Position numbers and translations under genes: made by a program
Shown: piece by piece, positions 1 through 10,357 of the stretch
Position numbering within the stretch: the stretch's first letter is position 1
How the letters are laid out: each line of letters starts with the position of its first letter
Source: Hepsetus odoe
Taxonomy: Eukaryota > Chordata > Actinopteri > Characiformes > Hepsetidae
DNA: 64,000 nucleotides
NCBI GenBank assembly: GCA_017165825.1
Contig: CM029370.1
Coordinates: 15,504,733-15,568,732 of the forward strand
Reading direction: 5' to 3'
Notes under the pieces: generated by a model
The model's input: only the letters and a program-made list of their open reading frames with translations
Told to the model about the DNA's origin: nothing
Database searches by the model: none

Positions 1-112
1 GGGTTGCTTGTGACAGGGCCACGCAGATGCAAGCTCCTTGAACTGTCCTCTTTGGACATGTGTGTGTCTACGTGTGTGTGTATGTCTGCTTGTACGTGTC
101 TGTGTTTTGCAG

Positions 113-3100
113 CATACACTGCACAGATGGGCTTGATTGAGACCACACGAGGACTCCTCCCAGGGGCAGGTAAGAAAATAGGAAAGGATTGAGAGAGATA
201 ATGGTTATCACTTCCTAGTGATTATTTTTATTCACAATAAAACGGGCCTTTAATGAAAAGTATTTAGCAGTGGTGTTCACACTGGGTTTATAAAAATTAC
301 CATGTTACAGTGCCCAGTTCAAAGCACAGAGACAATCTGCACTTGGCAGAGGAGAAGGAGTTTGGTGCAATTACATTTTTTTTTTAAATAGCTATTGCAC
401 CAGATGGAACTGTGAATGCAAATTACTGCATGGTTTTTAATAGTTTTTATAACATTTGATGTGAGATGATGCCTCCCAACCAAAACTAAACATATAGTGC
501 ATACATAGTGCCTGAACGGACAGGCATTTACAAAGACAGAAATTTATTTTAATCATATAGTGGGGTTTGCCCATTTCTCATGACTCTGCTGTACACTCCT
601 TATGCACTAGGGGGCAGTCAGAGGTTGCCTCGAGCAGTGGGCTTTGCAGTGGCTAAGGAGCTGATCTTCACTGGGCGGCGTGTAGGGGGGCAGCAGGCTC
701 TGGAATTGGGGCTGGTGAACCGGGTCGTCGAGCAGAGCCAGAGTGGAGATGCAGCCCACAGAGAGGCTTTAAGCCTGGCTAGAGAGATTCTCCCTCAGGT
801 GTCAGTCACACGCGCACGCACACACAAACACATTCTCCGGCTCTCTTACATGGAGGCAATCTTACACATTCTGATGTCTGACCAAGTTACTTCTGCTGTG
901 AGCATACTCACTCAGAGTGTCTGTGTGTTACCATTCTGTCTTGAGGGCTCTGTCCATGTGGCAATCATATAGCAAGTAAGCAAGTCAGTGTGTAAGAGTG
1001 TGTGTGCCTATACACTGGAAACACTTTTAAACTGCAGGCTTTATTGTCCGTTTGTGTGAGAGAAAGATATAACAACCCATTCCCAACCACTGACAAATTG
1101 CTCTTAATCCAGAGTGCATTCCTCTTCTAAGACTGTCATAGAAACACAGGTAGAACATACAGCTGAACAGGGGCTGGTGGCGGTCCAGTGGTAGGAAACC
1201 CGCCTGTGGCCCAAGAGGTTGCAAGTTCTAATCCCGCTTCAAACGCTACCGTTTGTATGCACTATATGTCAAAATGGTTCCTGAGCAAAACCCTAAACCC
1301 CAAATTGCTCCAGGGGGATTGCCCCAGTAATACGGAATTGGAAGTCGCTCTGGATTAGACCGTTTGCTAAATGCTGTAAATGTATATTGGGCAAACTCAA
1401 GAATACTATTATAGGAAGATATTTCATAAGTTGGTATTTTGAGGACAATGGTGGAGATGAATCTTTTGTTGGTGTTCAATTAGTCTGAGATTGGTTGACT
1501 CAACAACCAATATAAGCCATAGCATATGATTAAAAACAACAATTGTGTTCATGCTCATCACACCACTTAGTGATTTCTCATACTCTCATACATGGATGAG
1601 GCCATTGTCACTTTGAAAGAGAACACTCTCCCCGGGACAGACATTTTTCAGCAAAGGATAAAAGCAATCAGCCAGGATAAATTTGTACTGACTTGCATAA
1701 AACCTTCCCCCAATGGAATAAGTGGACGCACACCCTGCTATTAAAATGCCTCCAAGTCATAAAAGAAGCTTTGGACCATCTCTGTCGAGGTCAAGCATTC
1801 AAGTCTGTAGCTTTCTCTTTGTATAAATGACACATGCCCTCACCCACTTGTGGAGAACTTGGTGAAAGAAAGCTCATTTGTTTGTATATCTTTTTCAACA
1901 TGCAGTGCACTTGTCTGGAAACATCTTTACTCATTATGTTTCTCCATTAATTTCTTCAAGTTTTCCTTTGATTAGTTACTCATTGGTATGTGGTTGAAAT
2001 CTTCAGGAATATATTTACCTTATTAAACCATGAATTCAGTTACAAAGAGTATTATTCATAAATTGATGGGTTGAGATATTTAAAAATACTCCATTCCATC
2101 TGCAGAATTCTGGAATAAGTGGTTTGAAGTGTTGAAGAACTTCCTCGAGAGCATTAATAGTAGACCACAAGAACTTTCTTTTTTCTTGTTTTCCTGTAAT
2201 GACTGACAGTTGGTCTATTTTGAACAAAGTCATCTGAACAGTCTGATGCCTCATGTTTAAACACAATTAAGCCAACCTTTACTCGTGTCCTTTTTCTGCT
2301 GCTTTTTAGTATGTAAAAGCTGCCTTAATTAGCTATGAATGGGTAAAATTTGCAGCTTTGTCTCTGACAGGGTCCAATTGCAGTCCGAATGGCCAAGGAG
2401 GCCATTAACCGAGGGATTGAAGTGGACATTGCTTCCGGAATGGCCATCGAGGGCATGTGTTATGCCAGGGTGAGAGATTGATGCTGAAGAATAATAACCA
2501 CAGAGGGTTTTTAGAGCACAGTGATTAAGGCAGTGATTATGGTCAGCAAAACCTAGATTGTATCACAGGTGACAACTGTGTGAAAAATGATATTGAATGG
2601 ATTTCTAAAGATAAAACAATGTTTAACTTAGAATAAGACTTTAGCTAATTAATGTGTAGTAATACAGTATAGCAAATCAATTCCATTGTCTCTGCTGCAT
2701 GTGCAGCTTACAGTTGTTTACTGCACAAAGGATAACTAAGACTGAGCAGAAAACCTGTTCACCTGAAATTCACTTACGATAAAGCACCAGTTCATTGGCT
2801 TCCATGAGAATTTTTTTTTCAGATGGAAACCACTGCCAGTGGTAATTAAGTATCGTTCAGATGTGGGCAGACTAAGCTCAGATTGAAAACGATGAAATGC
2901 ATTTTTAACTTTATTCTGCTCTTGATGATTCCTCTGCAAGGTTTCATTGTAGATAATTGTATTTGCCTGATCGTTCCATTCAGATGCCTCTGAATACTTG
3001 ATGAACTAAGCAACAGGCATGCTCTCAGCAAAGGCCTTAAAGGCTCATCCCATGTAACATATTAGAGTACATAATCACAGACAAATGGAATATTAAGGAC

Positions 3101-3456
3101 TGTAATTACCCTAGTTTTCAGTCAACTTGTTTTGGCTGGGAAAATAACCCTGAAAAAAGCTTGCGTCTATACTTTCAGCCTATAAAATTGCTTTGCTCTG
3201 CATACAAGTGAGTTTTAAGAATATGTAGAGGGACTATTTAAGGCTTCTTAAATGTAGAGCAATGAGAATCTGAGGAAAATGGTTGGGGTCTGTGATGAAA
3301 GATTACACTTTTAATTGTTTAACTATACTGAAACTTTGCAATTTCCCATCAGTGATATTGATTTTCTCTCTTCTACAGGTAATTCCAACCAGAGACAGGC
3401 AAGAGGGAATGGCTGCTTTTATAGAGAAGAGAGCTCCTCAGTACACTGGGGAATGA
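113..3456 (+). CDS. echdc2: echdc2, 3' part (last four coding exons)
   Basis: Enoyl-CoA hydratase domain-containing protein 2, a crotonase-family protein thought to act in mitochondria. Coding exons: 113-169, 611-798, 2371-2469 and 3379-3456 (TGA at 3454-3456). All have AG/GT borders and joined phases, giving 139 residues of the C-terminal half; earlier exons lie left of the window. Visible family motifs are LIETTRGLLPGAGG across the first junction, KELIFTGRR, LGLVNRVVE, ASGMAIEGMCYA and the end IPTRDRQEGMAAF. Aligned from memory to rat mitochondrial crotonase, the Glu of LIETT and the Glu of KELIF fall at the two catalytic glutamates, so hydratase chemistry looks possible (inference). No break is seen. 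A polyadenylation signal follows 50 bases after the stop. ECHDC2 is preferred over other crotonases because the whole C-terminus matches it. Confidence 0.93.
170..610 (+). other. echdc2 intron
   Basis: Intron between the GCAG|GTAAG donor at 170 and the CACTAG acceptor ending at 610. It is AT-rich and I see no repeat family or other gene in it. Confidence 0.8.
799..2370 (+). other. echdc2 intron with one SINE
   Basis: Intron between the CAG|GTGTCA donor at 799 and the TGACAG acceptor ending at 2370. A tRNA-type SINE sits at about 1171-1386. The remainder is AT-rich with nothing recognised. Confidence 0.8.
1171..1386 (+). repeat. tRNA-derived SINE, family B
   Basis: The head carries a box-A-like stretch (GGCGGTCCAGTGGTAGG) and a box-B-like stretch (GGTTGCAAGTTCTAATCC). 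The end is the tail GTCGCTCTGGATTAGACCG followed by GCTAAATGCTGTAAATGTA, which is widespread in fish SINEs and LINEs. Related copies in opposite orientation lie at 11751-11946 and 55190-55384. It sits in an echdc2 intron and looks old. Confidence 0.8.
2470..3378 (+). other. echdc2 last intron
   Basis: Intron between the AGG|GTGAGA donor at 2470 and the TTCTACAG acceptor ending at 3378. No repeat or gene recognised. Confidence 0.8.
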
Positions 3457-3505
3457 ACATGCAAATTAAAACATGCAAGGATATACAGTTTCATTACTTT
3501 AGAGA

Positions 3506-3511
3506 AATAAA
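3506..3511 (+). terminator. echdc2 polyadenylation signal
   Basis: Canonical AATAAA 50 bases after the echdc2 stop codon, the first such hexamer downstream. Cleavage would be expected about 10-30 bases later, giving a very short 3'UTR. Confidence 0.7.
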
Positions 3512-3655
3512 ACTGGTTTCTAGACCCACTTTCCAATCATGGCATGTCTTACAATATATTGCAGTTTGTGAAATTAACATAAAACATGGTTGGAATCTCT
3601 TTGTTTTGTTCTGTCTAAGCTTATATAAAAATCAAGCATGAGGAAAAGTGTAGCT

Positions 3656-4960
3656 GTCACTGCGTAAACACAACACTGTGTGCAGAATTATAAAGCAAGT
3701 ATTTTGGGGATTCATTTTAATATGGAACAAATGCAGCGCTATCGGGCAATCCAAAATGTTAATAATCCTGAAACCTGAATGTTTTACGAAGGAAAAGTGA
3801 GTGTGAACATTCTCGGGATACATGTGTGCACGATTATTAGGCAAATATTAGTATGCAGAATTATTACACAACTAAACGTAAAACTATTTTTTATTCTCAC
3901 TTCAAAGGATGAAAATAAACAGCTTAATTTATATATTACAAAAATTTGACATAAAAAAAAAGATAAATATAGCCGCCCTTCTTTTCAGTAATAGTCATAA
4001 TCCATTTATGAAGTCTGTCAGTTTCTTGATCTGTTGACAATCAACTTTGTGTGCATCAGCAACCACAACCTCCCAGACACTGTTCAGAGAGGTGGACTGC
4101 TTTCCGTCCCCGTTAATCTCCCACTTAAGAATGTCCACAAGTTCTCAGTAGCGTTTAGGTCCAGTGAGGAAGGGGGCCATGTCATTATTCTTTCATCTTT
4201 AACAGTGGAGAACTTCCATGCATGTGATGGAGCATTGTCCTGCAGAAAAATCAGGGTCTTCTTGAAAGATGCAGACTTTTCCCTGAAGCACTGCTTGAAG
4301 AAAGTGTCTTCTGAAAACTGAGTAGGTTTGGGAGTTGATTGATCTTCAGCAGGTCCAACTAGCTCATCTTTAATAACACCATACCATGCCAGTACCCCAC
4401 CTCCACCTTGCTGGTGTCTGAGTGGAAGTGGAGCTCTGTGCCTGGTACTGATCCTGCCAAGGACCCATCCACCTGGTCCATCAAGAGTCAATTTCATCTC
4501 ATCAGTTCATAAAACCTTATTAAACCTTAGAGATATTTCTTGGCCCAGTGTTGACTTTTCAACTTATGTGTCTTGTTCAGTGGTGGTCGGGTTTCAGTCT
4601 TCCTTACCTTTGCCACTGAACACCTTGTACTTCTGGACACTCCAGGTAGGTTCAGTTCTGAAATATGACAGCACTGGAGGATAATGGGTTCCTGGTAGCT
4701 TCACATTTGATTCTTCTCAAAACTTCAGCAGTTAATTTGTATTTTAGTTTTCTCAACACTTTTCTTGTGGACTATTTGCAACAAACTGTTTGACGGTTCT
4801 GTGATCATGCCCCAATTTCTCAGCAATTTCAAGAGTGATGCATCGGTCTGAAAGACTTTTTACAATTTTTTCCAAAATATCACTACTATGAGACGACCAA
4901 TATTTGCTACCATGAGATAATTTACATGTCAATTCAGTTTATTCTTGATGGTCTTCATAG
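3656..4960 (-). mobile_element. Decayed Tc1/mariner-like DNA transposon
   Basis: The minus strand encodes broken Tc1-like transposase. An open stretch at 4084-4497 contains LQDNAPSHAWKFST and later SLDLNATENLW, the usual second Asp and final acidic residue region of the DDE catalytic triad. Around 4550-4870 are remains of the N-terminal helix-turn-helix part, out of frame. The left end has the terminal pattern of this family: GTGTGCAGAATTAT near 3678 and GCACGATTATTAGGCAA near 3828. The right terminal repeat is not recognisable, so the right limit is approximate. The insertion lies just beyond the 3' end of echdc2 and is inactive. Confidence 0.8.
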
Positions 4961-5401
4961 CTCATGCTGTTTAGAGTTACATTTATTGTGCAGGCTTTGT
5001 TTCATTTGCTGCCAAGAGGCAACTTGCTGCCTGGCAAGTCAGCCTTAAAAAACACTGGTTAAAAATTTCACCACACTTTATTGTTTGACTGAAGTGTAGT
5101 GACTGTTGATCCATAAATGTCTTGATAACTGAGGACTACATGTACCAGCACAAAATGATTATTAACCAATGTCAAGTGGAAAAATGTCTTAGAAAGAAAA
5201 TGTTAACAATCGGAGAAAACTGCCTAGAAGAATCCCCAGTGAATTAATCTTATACATATTTTGTTTTATGCATCTTTAAATAAAAAAAAAAACAAAAAAC
5301 CTGTTCCTGATGTAGTACGGTGACGCAGTCTTAAATGTGAAACCTATTGTTGCAGAGTTGTACATCAATGAAACACAGATGAGCACTAACTAAAGGGAAA
5401 A

Positions 5402-5628
5402 AGTGAAAGTGACTACCCTTGTCATTGTAAAACACAGCACAACACAACGAAATTCAACCTCTGCGTTTCACCCATACAGACACGTGCAGCAGGGGGCAGC
5501 TATTGAAAATGCCCGGGGAGCAGTGATGGTACCCTGCTCAAGGATACCTCAGGGCAACCTACTGGTGAGGGAATGGAACCCACAATCTTCCGATCCGGGG
5601 CAAACTCCCAAACCACTAGACCACCGCT
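5402..5628 (-). repeat. tRNA-derived SINE, family A
   Basis: Reads on the minus strand: head with a tRNA-like GGTGGTCTAGTGGTTTGG box A and a degraded box B, body with GAGCAGGGTACC, and tail ending CAATGACAAGGGTAGTCACTTTC. It is diverged from the young copies at 21412-21670 and 26199-26447, so it is an older member. The open frame that crosses it in plus orientation is not a gene. Confidence 0.88.
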
Positions 5629-8600
5629 TTAACATCTACTTAGTTTTTAAAAAATTTTTTTAAAAGTAAGTAAAATTACAATATCTATTCAATTCTATTT
5701 CTAATCTGCCATCCTCTGCTAATCTTTGCTACTCTAAGCCTTTCAGTGGGTCATGTTTGTTTCAAATCATGATTAAAATCACCTCCTAATTATCCTCCGA
5801 CCAACTTTTTTCAAAGGTGTTGCCTTCCTGAAATGCAGGACTGAAAGTATAAAAGTTGTACTTGTTCAGGTTTTTTAATAGGGTGCTTTGATTAAACCAG
5901 TAAGTAAAAATACTTTTAATCTATCATCAATTTAGGCTTCCCTGCTAAAGTTTACATAAAGTCTACACGCACATTTGCCTGTCACCAAAATCAGACAGTC
6001 GAGCAGTAAGGGTTTACATTCTTTATTAAATGAAAATATTTGCATACAGTGGGGGTCTGAGCAGCAGTATGATCCTGTATTTCATCTGTATATTATCACT
6101 CCACATCCTCTGTGTTGGGAAAAACAATGAATACTGCGCCAAGAAACCAGTGATGTTTCAGAGCAGATTAACAGACCATAGATTCTGGATTTGAACCTGG
6201 ACTGATCCTTATTATTTTTTATTTTTTTATTTTTTTGCCTTCAGTGAAATACTCAATGCTCATCCAGAAAGCCTGAGGTTATAGAAATGAAAGGAATCTT
6301 CAGGATTTTTTCATCATGACCTCATTCTGGCTATGACTGAATATTTATGACATCTTTCCCTTGTATTCAGAGAAGAAAAAAAATGAGCCTATCCACTCAA
6401 AACACAATTGCATCCTGCATGCTTAAGAGTGAGTGGCTTTACTTTTCCTTACCATCTATAACTGTATACTACTGATGTGGTGGAGAGAGATGTGATAAAG
6501 TCTAGTAATACTTTAAAGTTGCGATGACCAGCTGTCAACAGCATACAGTCAGACACACGAAGAAGAAGGAATCCAGCAGAATTTCTAGATGGTTGGCTGT
6601 TTCAAGAGTGAATCTTCCACTGCTTGACGTGGGTACATGTGTAGATTTGTCAGGGTAAACCACACAGAAAGAAACCATCCTAAAGAAAATGCATTTATGG
6701 AGAACAGCCTGTGATTCAGGAATGGGGAGACACAAGTACATCCTCTGAATTAATATACAATATATTTTAAGAACTTCATCAGTGGCTAGAAAAAAGAAGA
6801 AATTTGGTAGGAACTGAGTGAAACCCAGAAGTAAATCTAAGCAACTGGATGACATCTCCCAGTCCGATTTAGTAAAACCACCACTCAACAAACCATATAA
6901 TCACATGCAGGATCTGCCTATGTGTTTATGGAGCGCTTTGGCACTTCATATGGGTCTACACAAAGCCTTAATTCAGTCTGTTTTGGCATGTCTACTTCTG
7001 AAATTAGTAGCGCTGCGTGAGGACATATCCGAAAAACCTGTTGAATGAATGCATGAAATGGAACAATAAAGAATTTATTTTGCCACATGTGTACAATCTT
7101 ATTTTGCATTATGATTAAGAATTATGTTTTCCCATCTTGTCTGAACTACAGACTTTCTCATAATGAATGGCCCCACAAAATAAATTAAGAAAAGAAAAAA
7201 CAAAACAAAACAAACAAAAACAACAACAACAAAAAAAAAAACCGCTGAGGCATACACATACAGAACTACAACAAAGTAATAAGAAAAAAGTAACAGGTAG
7301 CAGGTTTGCAGGTTAACAGATGGGAAAGGAAGGGCATCCTTTTGGAAGCTAAACAATTTTCCTCAGACAGTTTAACTTGACCAACAACTCATTTTGATCT
7401 GATGACACAACGTATAAGATGAAATTCTAGACAGAAAATGATGCACAAGTGTGAGCTGTTGGCATGATTCCTAAGGAAGAGACATCATGGTGACAAATAA
7501 CCAGTGTGGTCGTCACAGTAAAACAGGATTCTTCCTTTAAGAGTGTTGTAAGTTGTCCCCAGCATCTTAGATTGTTCATTAAAGGCATCCATATCAAGCC
7601 TGCCATCACAGGTTGATGGTCTCTCTCAGCCCAGGTTAGCCAAGAAGACCAACCCTGGAGGAACAAGAGGCTTAGATGACCACGTCAATAGATCAGAGGT
7701 CATAAAAATTGCAAAAATGAGTCCAGAGTTTGATACCAACCGAAAGACGCCTCCACTTCACCCCCCACATCTGCCTCTGAAGCTGCTGAGTACAAGTCAC
7801 TTGGAAAACCCTCAAAAATCCAATTAGACTTTTATTTTTCTCCATTAGTACCATTTTGCTCACAACAATAAAACCAAAAGACCAGGATAGCATGACTTAT
7901 TTTCATGCAACACAGCATAGCACTCTTTATAACAGCACATCTGCCACAGTAGATCTTATACAGTACATTGTACAGTATATAAAAATACATACTTTATCAT
8001 CAACCACTCATGCTACCAAATGCACTAAGTACAAAGGAATTACAACCTATAACTTGGCCATACACTCCAGCATACTTGCTAATGCACACACAAACACGCG
8101 CGCACATCTAGTTACATGAAAGTATAAACATTTAGCAATAAACACCAAAAATCAAAAATTCATATACTGTTACCCATCTGTATGGTTGATGAAGATTTAT
8201 TGCCATATGTGTCCACAGGGACAAGGATCTGTCAGACCAGCTTGGTTGTGGAAAAGTGGCATTTCAAATCAACCCAAATAAACATGTGAAGCATCCAGAG
8301 GAACTAAAGCATGCTCTCTGAGCACGTGCGGGCATGCACACCTGCACACAAACACACATTTTCCAACTTGCTAGTTATTCCCTTTAGTTGCTGCACCTCT
8401 CCTCCTAAATATTTTTAGTAACAGCAACAAAAAAATAAAATTTATTATTTCTAGACAGACAAACGACAAGAAAAATAAATAATTTGCTTTGTGCAAACAA
8501 ATGCTTGGTAACTCTTTCCTTGATGCCCCTCACAGGAAGTGGATGTGAGCATACGAGGGGTAGGTAAAGGAGAACAATTCACTCAAATACACACACACAC

Positions 8601-9029
8601 ACACACGCACACGCACACACGCGCACACACACACGCGCACACACACACGCAGTCTCCAGGTAGGTACACCGTGTGCCGCCCTGTGACCAGTACAGGGACA
8701 TCCAGGTCAGGGAACGTCTCTCTCTAGAATTAGACAGAAAAACATCACTCAAATATACCTCAAAAAATTATGGACATACTCCTCAGTGCATGCACCTAGA
8801 ATTAAAAAGCAGCAAAAACCCTCAGAACCAACCTAATAATCAGTGACAGTTTTAATATCCGATTTGCTGTTCTTTTTCACTTGTATGACATTTTATTGAA
8901 ATTAGTATGATTTTAATAATAGTAATTACTTTTTCTTTTTATTGACAAATAACACAGGCTGCAAATGAATTGTGTGTGTGTATCTCTACTTTCAAAGCAC
9001 AACTAACCCAGCCACTAGGGATGCACAAA
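5629..9029. other. Intergenic stretch without recognised genes
   Basis: AT-rich sequence between the SINE and the LINE fragment. It holds an A-rich tract near 7190-7240 and a CA-rich tract at 8588-8651. I found no exon supported by both splice sites and a recognised protein, and no structural RNA. The zyg11 3'UTR could extend into its right part, since no polyadenylation hexamer is seen closer to that gene. Confidence 0.55.
8588..8651. repeat. (CA)n microsatellite, interrupted by CG
   Basis: About 64 bases of alternating CA with several CACG and GCGC interruptions. Open frames here are low-complexity Thr/His repeats without coding value. Confidence 0.95.
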
Positions 9030-10175
9030 CAGTGTATTTCTTTGTGCCGGTCCCAAGCCCAGATATATGGGGGAGGGTCATGTTAGGAAGGGCATCTAGT
9101 GTAAAACTTTTCCCAAATCAATTTGTGGACCAAGAAATGGACATGTGAAGGGAACAGAGCTGATGGGTGGGTATGGTGTCAAGGAAAGGTATGCTGAAGG
9201 TCAGTCACTACTTATTTTAAGAAGAGGGAGAAGCACAAGGTGACATAAGAATGGAGGAAGATGCACACAGGTGGATTATATCCTTTGCAGGAAGGTCAGG
9301 CTGAAGGAGACTGGAGGATGTAAAGTAGTGACGGGGGGAGTGTAGTTAAACAGCATAGGATGGCGGTCTGTAAGATGACCTTGGCGGTCAAGAAGAGGAG
9401 GAAAGTGAGAGCAGAGTCCAGGATCAACTGATGGAAGCTGAAGAAGGACTGCAAGGTTTAAGAATTCAGGCAGGAGTTAAAAGGGGCACTGAGAGGTAGT
9501 GAAGAGCTATCAGATTGCTGGGAAACTACTGCAAAAGTGGTAAGGGAAACAGCTACAGAGGTACTTGTTGTGACCTCTGGAAGGAAGAAAGAAGATAAGG
9601 AAATCTGGTGGCAGAACCCAGAAGTGGGATAGTCAAAGAGATAGGACTACAGAAACAGAGCTGGGAAAGATGTGCAGCAGGTCAGGACGGTAAAGCATAG
9701 AATTACATACACGTAAGCAGAGCGTGTTGAGAGGATGGAAAGAGTACTTGGTGGGACTGATGAATAAGAATGTTTACAGGACGGTAGTGAGACCAGCTAT
9801 GCTACACGGACTGGAGATGGTGGCGATGATGAAAAAGGTTGCGGAGGTGTCAGAGTTAAAGATTCTGGGATTTTCGTTGGGTGTGACGAGGATGGGCAGG
9901 ATTAGAAATGAGTGTATAGGACGGGCAGGTTGGCCTTTTTAGAAACAAAGTTAGCACCACAAGGTTGCGTTGGTTTGGACAGGTACAGAGGAGAGATGAG
10001 GATTATATTGGGAAAAGCATGCTGAGGATGGAGCTGCCTGGCAAGGAGAAGAGGAAGGCAAAAGAAAAGTTTTATGCATGTTATGAGAGAGGACATGCAG
10101 GCAGTCGGTTTGAACGGTTGACGGTAGATCCGCTGTGGTGACCCCTAATGAGAGCAGCCAAAAGAAGGAGGAGGA
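9030..10175 (+). mobile_element. RTE-type non-LTR retrotransposon, 3' fragment
   Basis: The plus strand carries broken remains of the C-terminal part of a LINE reverse-transcriptase ORF. Frame 9724-9942 reads YRTVVRPAMLHGLE and LGVTRMGRIRNECI, resembling the region after the RT domain in RTE-clade elements. Upstream, TGTGCCGGTCCCAAGCCC and GAAGGGCATCTAGTGTAAAAC (split by divergence) are typical of such elements. The end at about 10130-10170, CGCTGTGGTGACCCCTAATG followed by AAAGAAGGAGGAGG, is the typical tail. It is 5' truncated and full of stops. The insertion ends about 180 bases from the zyg11 stop codon, so it may lie in that gene's 3'UTR in antisense orientation. Confidence 0.85.
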
Positions 10176-10357
10176 CTTTTAAAACATAACTATTGCAGAG
10201 GAGACCTGATCCTAGAACAGGACTTGACACATTTTATGGCTCTGTGTCTTTGACCCATGAGACAATTTTCTGATCTCATGCCAAGCATGTGTACAGCTAA
10301 ATGTGGGTCCACATCACTGTGTATTTAAGTATTTCATAGTCCTCCACACGCCATTTG

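Noticed and set aside
580..972. Open frame of 130 codons on plus strand
   Set aside because: It is echdc2 exon 611-798 extended into intron sequence; the ATG start and the part after 798 are not coding.
4034..4321. Plus-strand open frame of 95 codons
   Set aside because: Antisense of the Tc1-like transposase remnant.
8640..8730. Minus-strand frame reading FPDLDVPVLVTGRHTVYLPGD
   Set aside because: Short, next to a CA tract, no recognised family and no convincing splice partners. It could be an exon of an unseen gene or chance.
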